A stretch of DNA of 5,981 nucleotides, from positions 5,342-11,322 of the forward strand of contig NZFT01000120.1 in NCBI GenBank assembly GCA_002690755.1, given 5' to 3'. This document shows, piece by piece, positions 1 to 5,779 of the stretch (positions are counted from its first letter, which is position 1; every line of letters begins with the position of its first letter). The DNA comes from Phycisphaerae bacterium. Its GTDB lineage: Bacteria > Planctomycetota > Phycisphaerae > Phycisphaerales > SM1A02. The position numbers were made by a program, and so were the translations under genes. The notes below the pieces were generated by a model. That model had not been told where the DNA came from and ran no database searches. It saw only the letters and a program-made list of their open reading frames with translations.

Positions 1-1217
1 AGGTCGACGCTGGTGATCCGGCGCTCGTCGGTCCCGTCGAGGTTGACCCGGTGCAGCTGGTCGTTGGTCGGGGTCTCGCTGTTCCGCATGGTGAACCAGA
101 GCACGCCCGCGTCCTCGTCGACCTTCACGATCGACTCGGTGGGGGCGGCACCGGTCGGCGTCGTGGTCCCGGTCAGGGGATTGATCAGCGACCCGTCGAG
201 ATCGCGAAGTTCGTATCGCTTCCAGCCGGACTTCTCGGTCTCCCAGATGAAACGCCGGCCGTCTTCGAGGAACCGCAGCTCGGGGCGGTTGCGCTGCCAT
301 GTCTCCTGTCGCTCCTCGACCACCACCCGGGTCGCGCCGGTGTCCGGATCCGCGGCCATCACTTCGAGCACGTTCTGGTGCCGGTTGGTCCGGTTGAACA
401 GCAGCTCGCTCGAGTCCGGCGTCCACCGGATCGCATAGACGTACTGCTCGGGATCCTCACCGACCTCGACGGTCACGATCCCCCCGCCCTCCACGTCGAG
501 GATTCGAAGTCCGGCGATCGGGTTCGGGTCACCGGCCTTCGGATATCGCTCCCGCATGATCCCGGTTCGAAGTTCGGAAAAGCCGTCCAGCAGATAGTAG
601 TCGCGGGTGTTGGAGACGTCGAACTCGTAGAACGCGAGGTACGCGCCGTCCGGGGACCACCACATCGCAGTGCTTTGATCGAGTTCCTCGCCGTAGACCC
701 AGGAGGCCGTCCCGAAGCGGTTCGCCTCGGTACCGTCGGCGGTCACGGGAATCTCCTGACCGGATTCGGAACGCAGCCAGACATTGTAATCGCGATGGAC
801 CGCGGTCAGGGTGCCGTCGGGCGACGGCTCCTCGGTCACCTGTCGACCACGGGCGGCCCGGCCGCGCCCGCCACGTCGTCCGCCACCACGGCTGGCCCGA
901 ACCCGCGCCGGCAGGGCCTTGGCGTCGGCTTCGCTGCGTTCGCCGGTGGCGAGTTCGATCCGCTGCCAGCCGTCACCGGAGAGGAAGTATGCATGGGTCT
1001 CGTCGAAGCGGATGTCGCGGACCCGCCCGCCGAGCCCGATGCGTCGGGCGTTGCGGGCGACGTCCCGGTACGCGTCGGCGCCGGGAAGTTCCGCGAACGG
1101 CGTCCAACCCGCCTGGGCGAACGCCGCGGGGGTCCAGGAAAGCCCCGCGAGGAGGACGACGGTGGCCGTCACCGGTGCGACGAGTCGGCCGGACGAACGA
1201 AGAAGACGTGCGAACAT
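1..1217 (-). CDS. Exported S9B (dipeptidyl peptidase IV-like) serine peptidase, N-terminal part
   Basis: Open from ATG at 1217 to the left edge with no stop: 405 codons of a protein usually about 700-800 residues long. Residues 1-35 look like a Sec signal peptide: Arg-containing start, hydrophobic core around 15-26, and AFA-QA as likely cleavage site, so the enzyme should act in the periplasm or outside. Residues about 60-405 fit the DPP-IV N-terminal beta-propeller. WVYGEEL at 173-179 matches the substrate-clamping double-Glu motif (E177 and E178 equivalent to human E205/E206; the Glu before them is Gly here). It is followed by WWSPDGAYLAFYEFD (186-200) and YPKAGDPNP (225-233), both typical of S9B. 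A separate Arg/Gly-rich stretch lies at 107-125. The Ser-Asp-His catalytic domain lies outside the window, so activity cannot be judged. The start is supported by the signal peptide and by GAGGA 8 bases upstream. It lies 86 bases downstream of the kinase gene on the same strand. Confidence 0.9.
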   Translation of the reverse strand, partial: MFARLLRSSGRLVAPVTATVVLLAGLSWTPAAFAQAGWTPFAELPGADAYRDVARNARRIGLGGRVRDIRFDETHAYFLSGDGWQRIELATGERSEADAKALPARVRASRGGGRRGGRGRAARGRQVTEEPSPDGTLTAVHRDYNVWLRSESGQEIPVTADGTEANRFGTASWVYGEELDQSTAMWWSPDGAYLAFYEFDVSNTRDYYLLDGFSELRTGIMRERYPKAGDPNPIAGLRILDVEGGGIVTVEVGEDPEQYVYAIRWTPDSSELLFNRTNRHQNVLEVMAADPDTGATRVVVEERQETWQRNRPELRFLEDGRRFIWETEKSGWKRYELRDLDGSLINPLTGTTTPTGAAPTESIVKVDEDAGVLWFTMRNSETPTNDQLHRVNLDGTDERRITSVD

Positions 1218-1225
1218 GGACGGGA

Positions 1226-1230
1226 TCCTC
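1226..1230 (-). promoter_or_regulatory. Shine-Dalgarno site of the S9 peptidase
   Basis: GAGGA on the minus strand, 8 bases before the ATG at 1217-1215. It supports that start codon. It also suggests the peptidase is translated from a leadered transcript, probably one reading through from the kinase gene. No -10-like hexamer sits at the six-base distance seen for the kinase. Confidence 0.6.
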
Positions 1231-1303
1231 GCGGAGATGGAGTCGAACGCCGGGGGACCTCGACGGGCGACGGAATGTCCGGGTCGAGCCCGGTCGGGGA
1301 TGC

Positions 1304-2215
1304 TCAGCCGATCCGAGCCATCGATCGGTACCGATCCATGCGTTCCTGGATGCGGGTCTCGTCGGCCTCCTGGAGACCGGTCAGTCCGAACGAACCGATC
1401 GTGAAGCTCGCCATGATCGTGCCCCACGCCAGCGACTCCTGGATCGCCTCGAAGTCGGTTCGATCGAGCCGGGCGAGATGCGCCATCATGCCGCCACCGA
1501 AACTGTCGCCGGCCCCGGTCGGATCGACGACCGACGCGTGATCGGCGGGGAAGGCCGGGACCACCGCGACGCCGTCGCGATGAACCAGCACCGCGCCGTG
1601 CTCACCCTTCTTGATCACCGCGAAGGTCGGCCCGAGTTCGAGGATCTTCCGGCCCGCGTCGACCACGTTCCGGGTCTCGACCAGCTGCATGGCTTCCTGA
1701 TCGTTCAAAACCACGCCGTCGACCTGCTTCAGCAGGGCGATCAGATCGTCTTGGGCGATGTTGATCCACAGGTCCATGGTGTCGCAGACCGCGATGGCGC
1801 GATCCGGAAACTGCGCGAGCAGATTGGCCTGCACCGCCGGGTGGCTGTTGGCGAGGAAGACGTACCGACTGTCGCGGAATCCCTCCGGAACGGTGGGTGG
1901 CGTGTCCTGGAGGACCCCCAGCTCCGTGAACAGCGTCTCCCGCTGGTTCATGTCGTCGAAGTAACGACCGCCCCACTTGAAAGTCGCGCCGCCCGCCCGG
2001 ACCTCGACGCCGTCGAAGTCGATGCCGTCGAAGGACTGGAGGACGTCGCGATGTTCCTGCGGCCAGTCCTCGCCCACCAGACCGACGAGTCGGGTCGGAG
2101 CGAGATGGCTGGCGGCGGCGGCGAAGTAAGCAGCGGACCCGCCCATCACACCCTCGGCCGAGCCGGTGGGTGCGTGGATGGTGTCGACCCCGATGGTTCC
2201 GGTGACGATGAGCAT
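1304..2215 (-). CDS. PfkB-family carbohydrate/nucleoside kinase
   Basis: A complete 303-residue protein, normal length for ribokinase-like (PfkB) kinases, which transfer phosphate from ATP to a sugar or nucleoside hydroxyl in the cytoplasm. Visible motifs are the N-terminal Gly-Gly substrate-site segment GGSAAYFAAAASHL (25-38), NDQE at 171-174 (the NXXE motif that helps hold Mg/phosphate), KKGEHGAVL at 202-210, and signature DPTGAGDSFGGG at 231-242, where D237 is the expected catalytic base and GAGD forms the anion hole. DTMDLWI at 145-151 recalls a widespread uncharacterised PfkB subgroup, so the substrate cannot be named; ribose, adenosine or another sugar are all possible. The ATG at 2215 is the first in frame and puts the Val-Thr-Gly beta strand at the very N-terminus, as usual. 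No Shine-Dalgarno is seen; a TAGAAT hexamer lies six bases upstream instead. The neighbouring membrane protein and peptidase give no clue to substrate. Confidence 0.93.
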   Translation of the reverse strand: MLIVTGTIGVDTIHAPTGSAEGVMGGSAAYFAAAASHLAPTRLVGLVGEDWPQEHRDVLQSFDGIDFDGVEVRAGGATFKWGGRYFDDMNQRETLFTELGVLQDTPPTVPEGFRDSRYVFLANSHPAVQANLLAQFPDRAIAVCDTMDLWINIAQDDLIALLKQVDGVVLNDQEAMQLVETRNVVDAGRKILELGPTFAVIKKGEHGAVLVHRDGVAVVPAFPADHASVVDPTGAGDSFGGGMMAHLARLDRTDFEAIQESLAWGTIMASFTIGSFGLTGLQEADETRIQERMDRYRSMARIG

Positions 2216-2221
2216 CCGCGC

Positions 2222-2227
2222 ATTCTA
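2222..2227 (-). promoter_or_regulatory. Candidate -10 element of a leaderless promoter for the PfkB kinase
   Basis: TAGAAT on the minus strand (five of six bases match TATAAT), then GCGCGG, then the ATG at 2215-2213. With a normal -10 to start distance, transcription would begin at or within a base or so of the A of ATG. No convincing -35 hexamer is seen 16-18 bases further up and no Shine-Dalgarno lies before the ATG. It sits in the 71-base gap after the 2287-3111 gene, so the kinase may be transcribed independently. Confidence 0.5.
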
Positions 2228-2286
2228 GCGCGAACCCGATCCGTCCGTGCCCCCTTCAGCCCGAGCCGCGTCCGGTGGCGGTGCGT

Positions 2287-3111
2287 TCAGTCGCCCGCGT
2301 GCTCCTCGACGAAGCTCCGGGACCAGCCGAGGCCCATCGACACGCCCATGAGCGCCCCCGCGGCGTAGTCCATCGGCATGGCCATGCCGAGCCGTGGGCT
2401 GGTTCCGGCCACGAACGCCGCCGCGCCGTCGCCGCCGGTCACGACGACCGCGAACTGCCCCAGGGCCCCGACGAGCACTGGGGCCGCGAAGAGCAGCACC
2501 GGCTGGGTGCGGGGTGCGAGGATCCGACCGACCAGCCCCACGAAGATCGCCCCGGCGGTGGCGGCGAAGATCGCCTGCCCCTTGAGATCGTTGCTGAGGA
2601 ACACCCACACCGCGGCGAGCATCAGGAAGCCGGCACAGGATGACCGGACCGCCTCGGTCGAGAAGACCGCCCGAGGGTCGAAGGCCGCCTTCGGATCGTT
2701 CCACGGCTGATCCGGCAGCGGACCGGTGAATCGCATCAGGGCCATGGCCATCAGCAGCACCAGCACGCCCCAGACCAGCGTCTCGATCGCCATGGCCACG
2801 GGGCCGGCGTCGACGAACACCGCGTTCGCGTGGGTTCCACACTGCATCGAGAGGACCGCGATCCCGGTGCCGAGCACGAAGGCCCCCACCGCGGCATTCA
2901 CGACCCGGCCCACCACGAGGGCGATCGCCACCGCGACCACCAGCGCCAGCAGGATTCCGATCGCCGCCGACACCGGGGATGCCGCGAGCCCGACCGTCGG
3001 CCCGGGGACGCCCTGCACGGACCGGAGCCCGCCGACGGCGAGGGCCATCACGAGCATGCACGCGCCCATGCCCCCGAAGAGGGCGACGTATCGCTTGGTG
3101 GCGTCGATCAT
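2287..3111 (-). CDS. Polytopic inner-membrane protein of unknown function
   Basis: 274 residues from the ATG at 3111, dominated by hydrophobic stretches. Likely membrane segments are about 9-29, 46-70, 72-90, 102-126, 157-173, 178-198, 204-224 and, more weakly, 242-262, giving seven or eight passes. A hydrophilic loop at 128-155 (PLPDQPWNDPKAAFDPR) separates two halves, and the C-terminus is short and acidic (EEHAGD). I see no transporter, enzyme or signalling motif and do not recognise the family. The frame is open upstream to 3273, but residues in that extension are polar and repetitive and would overlap the end of the next gene by about 120 bases, so the internal ATG directly before the first membrane segment is preferred. 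No clear Shine-Dalgarno precedes it. The gap to the upstream membrane-protein gene is 37 bases, suggesting co-transcription. Confidence 0.8.
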   Translation of the reverse strand: MIDATKRYVALFGGMGACMLVMALAVGGLRSVQGVPGPTVGLAASPVSAAIGILLALVVAVAIALVVGRVVNAAVGAFVLGTGIAVLSMQCGTHANAVFVDAGPVAMAIETLVWGVLVLLMAMALMRFTGPLPDQPWNDPKAAFDPRAVFSTEAVRSSCAGFLMLAAVWVFLSNDLKGQAIFAATAGAIFVGLVGRILAPRTQPVLLFAAPVLVGALGQFAVVVTGGDGAAAFVAGTSPRLGMAMPMDYAAGALMGVSMGLGWSRSFVEEHAGD

Positions 3112-3148
3112 GCGGTGTATTTGACCCGCGATCACGATCACCGGCAAG

Positions 3149-3850
3149 TCAGGCGGTTCGCCCGGAGGGCTCGATACGGCTGAATCGGAGTCGTGGCAGG
3201 AGCCCGCTCGGCCGAGTCGATGCCGGCGCTGCGAACCGCTTGAGGAGACAGTGCATCGGCACGACCACGACAACCGCCTGAAGGAGCATGAGGATGCCCA
3301 GCCATACGATTCCGGGCATCCGAGTCTGCCTGCCGGTCAATCCGAACGAAAGGTTGATGTTGGATGGCTTCTTTGGATCGATCGCCTCGAGCGGCGATGC
3401 GGGCGTCCAGAGGTAACACACCAGGAGGAACACCCACGCCGTCGCGATCCAAGCGAAGGCCGCCCTGGAATCGTAGCCCATGCGGATCACCAGCCAGATC
3501 GCCAGTGGCGGCAGCCAGAAATGAAACAGCGCCAGACTGCGAACGAAGAGCGTCGCGTTCTCATCGAACATGTAGCTGGTCATGCCGATCAAAGGCGGAC
3601 CGAACAGGTGGGAGGCGAAGTCGACGATCCAGACGATCGAGGGAACCGTGACGCCCAGTGCAGCCATGCTCATCGGCAGGGACTTCTTCGTCCACATGCC
3701 GATCAGGGCCAGGAACAGCGCCACATTACAGAGATAGAGAAAATTCGTCGGCCCGTACAGATACCAGTAGACGGAGGTGAACACCGCCATGTAGCCAGTG
3801 AAGAGAACCTTCACCGCCCGCGGAACCTTGTTGGTCGACGTCACACCCAT
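3149..3850 (-). CDS. Conserved membrane protein of unknown function
   Basis: 233 residues from ATG 3850, with about six membrane spans: 14-32, 36-52, 62-79, 100-123, 130-148 and 179-198. Conserved-looking polar residues lie in or near them: C41-N42, D77, H81, the DE pair at 96-97, H110 in LFHFWLPP, and D127 in GYDSRAAF. The pattern (a CN.ALFLALIGMW helix, VDF, TSYMFDE, LFHFWLPP, LLVCYLWTP, a short NINLSFG segment) resembles a membrane protein I have seen only as uncharacterised in various bacteria, so no function is claimed. The start is uncertain. The frame is open to ATG 3925, but that 25-residue extension is not membrane-like. ATG 3850 follows a TATTTT hexamer by six bases, while GTG at 3844 has GAGGG at a textbook six-base spacing. 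Base composition is clearly lower in GC than its neighbours. Confidence 0.82.
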   Translation of the reverse strand: MGVTSTNKVPRAVKVLFTGYMAVFTSVYWYLYGPTNFLYLCNVALFLALIGMWTKKSLPMSMAALGVTVPSIVWIVDFASHLFGPPLIGMTSYMFDENATLFVRSLALFHFWLPPLAIWLVIRMGYDSRAAFAWIATAWVFLLVCYLWTPASPLEAIDPKKPSNINLSFGLTGRQTRMPGIVWLGILMLLQAVVVVVPMHCLLKRFAAPASTRPSGLLPRLRFSRIEPSGRTA

Positions 3851-3856
3851 CCCTCG

Positions 3857-3862
3857 AAAATA
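3857..3862 (-). promoter_or_regulatory. Candidate -10 element for the 3149-3850 membrane-protein gene
   Basis: TATTTT on the minus strand, followed by CGAGGG and then ATG 3850, the same hexamer-six-ATG layout as at the kinase and hutU. The match to TATAAT is only four of six. GAGGG at 3855-3851 touches the ATG, so it could instead act as the Shine-Dalgarno for GTG 3844-3842. The two readings predict different starts two codons apart. Confidence 0.4.
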
Positions 3863-3867
3863 ACACG

Positions 3868-3883
3868 CTGAATCCTCTGAATC
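3868..3883 (-). repeat. Short direct repeat GATTCAG x2 over the promoter region
   Basis: On the minus strand GATTCAG occurs at 3883-3877 and again at 3874-3868, a period of nine bases with a two-base spacer. It lies 5-21 bases upstream of the TATTTT hexamer, over the spacer and -35 zone. Its position would suit a regulator binding site, but a seven-base repeat can arise by chance. Confidence 0.35.
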
Positions 3884-4025
3884 GAGACTTTTCTTCACGT
3901 CACGAAACACCGCAACCTGAGTCATGAATCGGGGTTCTGCGTCGAACCTCGCGGGTGCGGTCGGAACGCGGCTTGAAGGCCGGTGGACCCCCCGAAGGAC
4001 GCCACCAGGGGCGAAGCCGAGAAGC

Positions 4026-4040
4026 TTTTAATAATCGATT
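4026..4040 (+). promoter_or_regulatory. AT-rich island upstream of hutH, possible promoter core
   Basis: A 15-base run, TTTTAATAATCGATT, is 13/15 A/T in otherwise GC-rich DNA. It contains TTTAAT (4027-4032) and AATAAT (4030-4035), each one base off TATAAT, which would give a hutH leader of about 100 bases. No -35 match is seen at the right spacing. A second candidate, TATCCT at 4090-4095, would give a leader of about 36 bases. A weak four-base stem (AAGC 4014-4017 with GCTT 4024-4027) just before the T-run also allows a terminator-like reading. Confidence 0.35.
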
Positions 4041-4122
4041 CGGGCGACCCGCTCGGCGCGGCAAACCAAGACCACCGGGTCCGACACGGTATCCTCGGTC
4101 CTCGCCGTCGCCACCTTCCGCC

Positions 4123-4128
4123 GAGGAG
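4123..4128 (+). promoter_or_regulatory. Shine-Dalgarno site of hutH
   Basis: GAGGAG, nine bases before ATG 4138. It decides the start: the same frame is open back to 3955, but that extension is Pro/Arg-rich, has no ammonia-lyase character and lacks a comparable ribosome site. Confidence 0.75.
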
Positions 4129-4137
4129 TCCCGACCG

Positions 4138-5664
4138 ATGACCAGCCTTCCGTCGACGATCACGCTCGATGGCCGTCCGCTTTCCATCGAAGCGGTCGCC
4201 GCCGTCGCCCGCGGACGCGTTGCGATCGACATCGCGTCCGCGGTCCGGGACCGCATGCGGGCCGCCCGGGCGGTGATCGACGACATCGCCGACCACGACC
4301 GTGCCGTCTACGGGATCAATACCGGTTTCGGCTCGCTCTCCAAGGTCCGGATTCCCCCGGAACAGCTCGCGACGCTGCAGACCAACATCGTGCGGAGCCA
4401 CGCCGCAGGCGTCGGCGATCCCCTCGACGTCGATCTGGTGCGGGCGATGATGCTGCTGCTCGCGGCCAGTCTCGTGCGCGGTCACAGCGGGGTCCGTCCG
4501 GAACTCGTCGACCGGATCCTCGCCCTGCTCGACGCCGGCGTCACGCCGGTGGTCCCCAGTCGCGGCTCGGTCGGCGCGTCCGGGGATCTCGCCCCGCTCG
4601 CGCACCTCGCCCTGGTCCTGCTCGGCGAAGGCGAAGTGACCTTTGAAGGCACGCGACGCGAGACCGCGCCGGTGCTGGCCGGACTGGGACTCGAACCGAT
4701 CGCCCTCGCCGCCAAGGAAGGGCTCGCCCTCCTGAACGGGACGCACCTCATGGCGGCCTGCGGTGCCCTCGCGGTGTTCGACCTCGAACGGATCCTCCGC
4801 GCCGCGACCATCGCCTCCGCGATGAGCCTCGACGGTTGCCGGGCGAGCCACGGGCCGCTTGATCCGCGGATTCACGCAGCACGCTGCCAGCCGGGCCAGA
4901 TCGCGGTCGCGGCCGAACTCCGCCGACTGCTCGCCGGTTCCGAGATCGTCGAAGCCCACCGTGACGACGATCCCCGAGTGCAGGACCCCTACTGCCTGCG
5001 GGCGATCCCGCAGGTCCTCGGGGCCGCGAGCGACGCCATCGCGAACGGTCGGCGCACCATCGAATACGAACTCGGCGCGGTCACCGACAACCCGCTGGTG
5101 TTCCTCGACGACGCCGGCGGCTCGGAGATCCTCTCCGGCGGCAACTTCCACGGCATGCCGCTGGCGATCACCCTCGACGGCCTTCGGGTCGCGGCGTGCC
5201 ACGTCGGCGGCATCTCGGAACGCCGGGTCTACTGGGTGCTCTCCGGGCACGACGCCCACAATCCGGTGACGCCCTACCTCGCCGAGGATCCCGGGCTGCA
5301 GAGCGGGCTGATGATCGCCCAGTACACCGCCGCGGCCTGCGTGAGCGAGATGCAGACCATCGCGAATCCCGCGAGCGTCGCGAACATCCCGACCAGCGCG
5401 GGGATCGAGGACTACAACTCGATGGGCGCGACCGCCGGCCTCCTCGCCCGGCGATCCGTCGACCTGCTCCGCGACATCATCGCGATCGAACTCCTCACCA
5501 TGGCCCAGGCCTTCGAACATCAACGACCGCTTCGCAGCGGGTTGGACGTCGAGACCGCCCACGCGGCCATTCGGGAACGCGTCCCCCCGCTCGGAGACGA
5601 TCGCAGCCCCGCCCCCGACATCGCCGCGGTCGCTAAACTGATCGCGACGGGCGGCCTCGGTTGA
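4138..5664 (+). CDS. hutH: Histidine ammonia-lyase (histidase)
   Basis: 508 residues, the usual length. The enzyme removes ammonia from L-histidine to give trans-urocanate, the first step of histidine breakdown, in the cytoplasm as a homotetramer. Its MIO electrophile forms from Ala147-Ser148-Gly149 in [14 protein letters not shown]. Other active-site residues known from Pseudomonas histidase are present: Y58 in YGINTGFG, H88 in RSHAAGVG (the Ser-His pair favours histidine over Phe/Tyr), N200 in LLNGTH, Q282, Y285 and R288 in QDPYCLR, F337 in GGNFHG, and E424. The usual NQEDHVSM segment reads GIEDYNSM (422-429), and the CQ in the usual SLRCQPQV reads AI here. These departures leave some doubt about strict histidine use, but the following hutU gene supports the call. 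It stops at TGA 5662-5664, 115 bases before hutU. GAGGAG sets the start. Confidence 0.95.
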   Translation: MTSLPSTITLDGRPLSIEAVAAVARGRVAIDIASAVRDRMRAARAVIDDIADHDRAVYGINTGFGSLSKVRIPPEQLATLQTNIVRSHAAGVGDPLDVDLVRAMMLLLAASLVRGHSGVRPELVDRILALLDAGVTPVVPSRGSVGASGDLAPLAHLALVLLGEGEVTFEGTRRETAPVLAGLGLEPIALAAKEGLALLNGTHLMAACGALAVFDLERILRAATIASAMSLDGCRASHGPLDPRIHAARCQPGQIAVAAELRRLLAGSEIVEAHRDDDPRVQDPYCLRAIPQVLGAASDAIANGRRTIEYELGAVTDNPLVFLDDAGGSEILSGGNFHGMPLAITLDGLRVAACHVGGISERRVYWVLSGHDAHNPVTPYLAEDPGLQSGLMIAQYTAAACVSEMQTIANPASVANIPTSAGIEDYNSMGATAGLLARRSVDLLRDIIAIELLTMAQAFEHQRPLRSGLDVETAHAAIRERVPPLGDDRSPAPDIAAVAKLIATGGLG

Positions 5665-5689
5665 GGACCCCGGCATCACGGGCCCGAGA

Positions 5690-5706
5690 CGGACCATCGC
5701 GGTCCG
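5690..5706 (+). other. Small hairpin in the hutH-hutU gap
   Basis: CGGACC (5690-5695), a five-base loop ATCGC, then GGTCCG (5701-5706) make a perfect six-base stem 25 bases after the hutH stop. It is followed by AAAAC, not a T-run, on the plus strand and lacks a T-run on the minus strand, so it is not a standard intrinsic terminator. A weaker stem, CCCG 5669-5672 with CGGG 5679-5682, precedes it. The pair could slow polymerase or protect the hutH mRNA end. Confidence 0.4.
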
Positions 5707-5767
5707 AAAACATCGTTTCACTCACGAGGTTTTCCATCGAACCACGCCGATCGACGACGCCGAGGCC

Positions 5768-5773
5768 TACAAT
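5768..5773 (+). promoter_or_regulatory. Candidate -10 element of a leaderless promoter for hutU
   Basis: TACAAT (five of six match to TATAAT), then CCGGCC, then ATG 5780. A normal start distance places transcription initiation at about the A of ATG. No Shine-Dalgarno is well placed: the only GAGG (5762-5765) is 14 bases from the ATG. No -35 hexamer is evident. The site would let hutU be expressed separately from hutH. Confidence 0.5.
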
Positions 5774-5779
5774 CCGGCC

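Larger units (their letters stand above)
3851..4137. other. Divergent intergenic region between the membrane-protein gene and hutH
   Basis: This 287-base region must hold the promoters for both directions. Its left part (3851-3925) is relatively AT-rich and carries the minus-strand promoter candidate and direct repeat. Its middle (3961-4020) is GC-rich, with GGTGG 3982-3986 pairing with CCACC 4002-4006 and CCCC within 3988-3993 able to pair with GGGG 4008-4011. Next comes the AT-rich run at 4026-4040, then a GC-rich stretch up to the hutH Shine-Dalgarno. I find no coding sequence and no palindrome that I recognise as a HutC-type operator. Confidence 0.7.

Noticed and set aside
1279..1293. Hairpin CCGGG-TCGAG-CCCGG between kinase and peptidase genes considered as a terminator
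   Set aside because: The stem is only five bases with no T-run on either strand, and the downstream peptidase shows only a Shine-Dalgarno, consistent with read-through.
51..2368. Long plus-strand open frames (51-1541 and 989-2368) opposite the peptidase and kinase
   Set aside because: They run through the borders of real minus-strand genes, have no recognisable motifs and have shadow-like composition. The minus strand shows clear DPP-IV and PfkB motifs.
2225..3061. Minus-strand open frame overlapping the 2287-3111 membrane protein
   Set aside because: It is an Arg/Gly-rich out-of-frame shadow. The alternative frame gives regular hydrophobic helices.
3112..3273. N-terminal extension of the 2287-3111 protein to ATG 3273
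   Set aside because: It would overlap the end of the neighbouring gene by more than 100 bases, and the added residues (many Ser, Cys, Arg) do not look like a signal peptide or domain.
3955..4137. N-terminal extension of hutH to ATG 3955
   Set aside because: The 61 extra residues are Pro/Arg-rich and unlike any histidase N-terminus. ATG 4138 has GAGGAG at nine bases and gives the usual family length.
3851..4137. HutC-type operator or other known hut regulator site
   Set aside because: No long AT-rich palindrome or other known operator pattern is visible in the divergent region.
3922..5721. A 599-residue open frame on the minus strand covering all of hutH
   Set aside because: It is the antisense shadow of hutH. 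Its residues are a monotonous mix of Arg, Gly, Asp, Glu, Val and His with no domain pattern, as expected opposite a GC-rich gene, while the plus strand carries an intact histidase.
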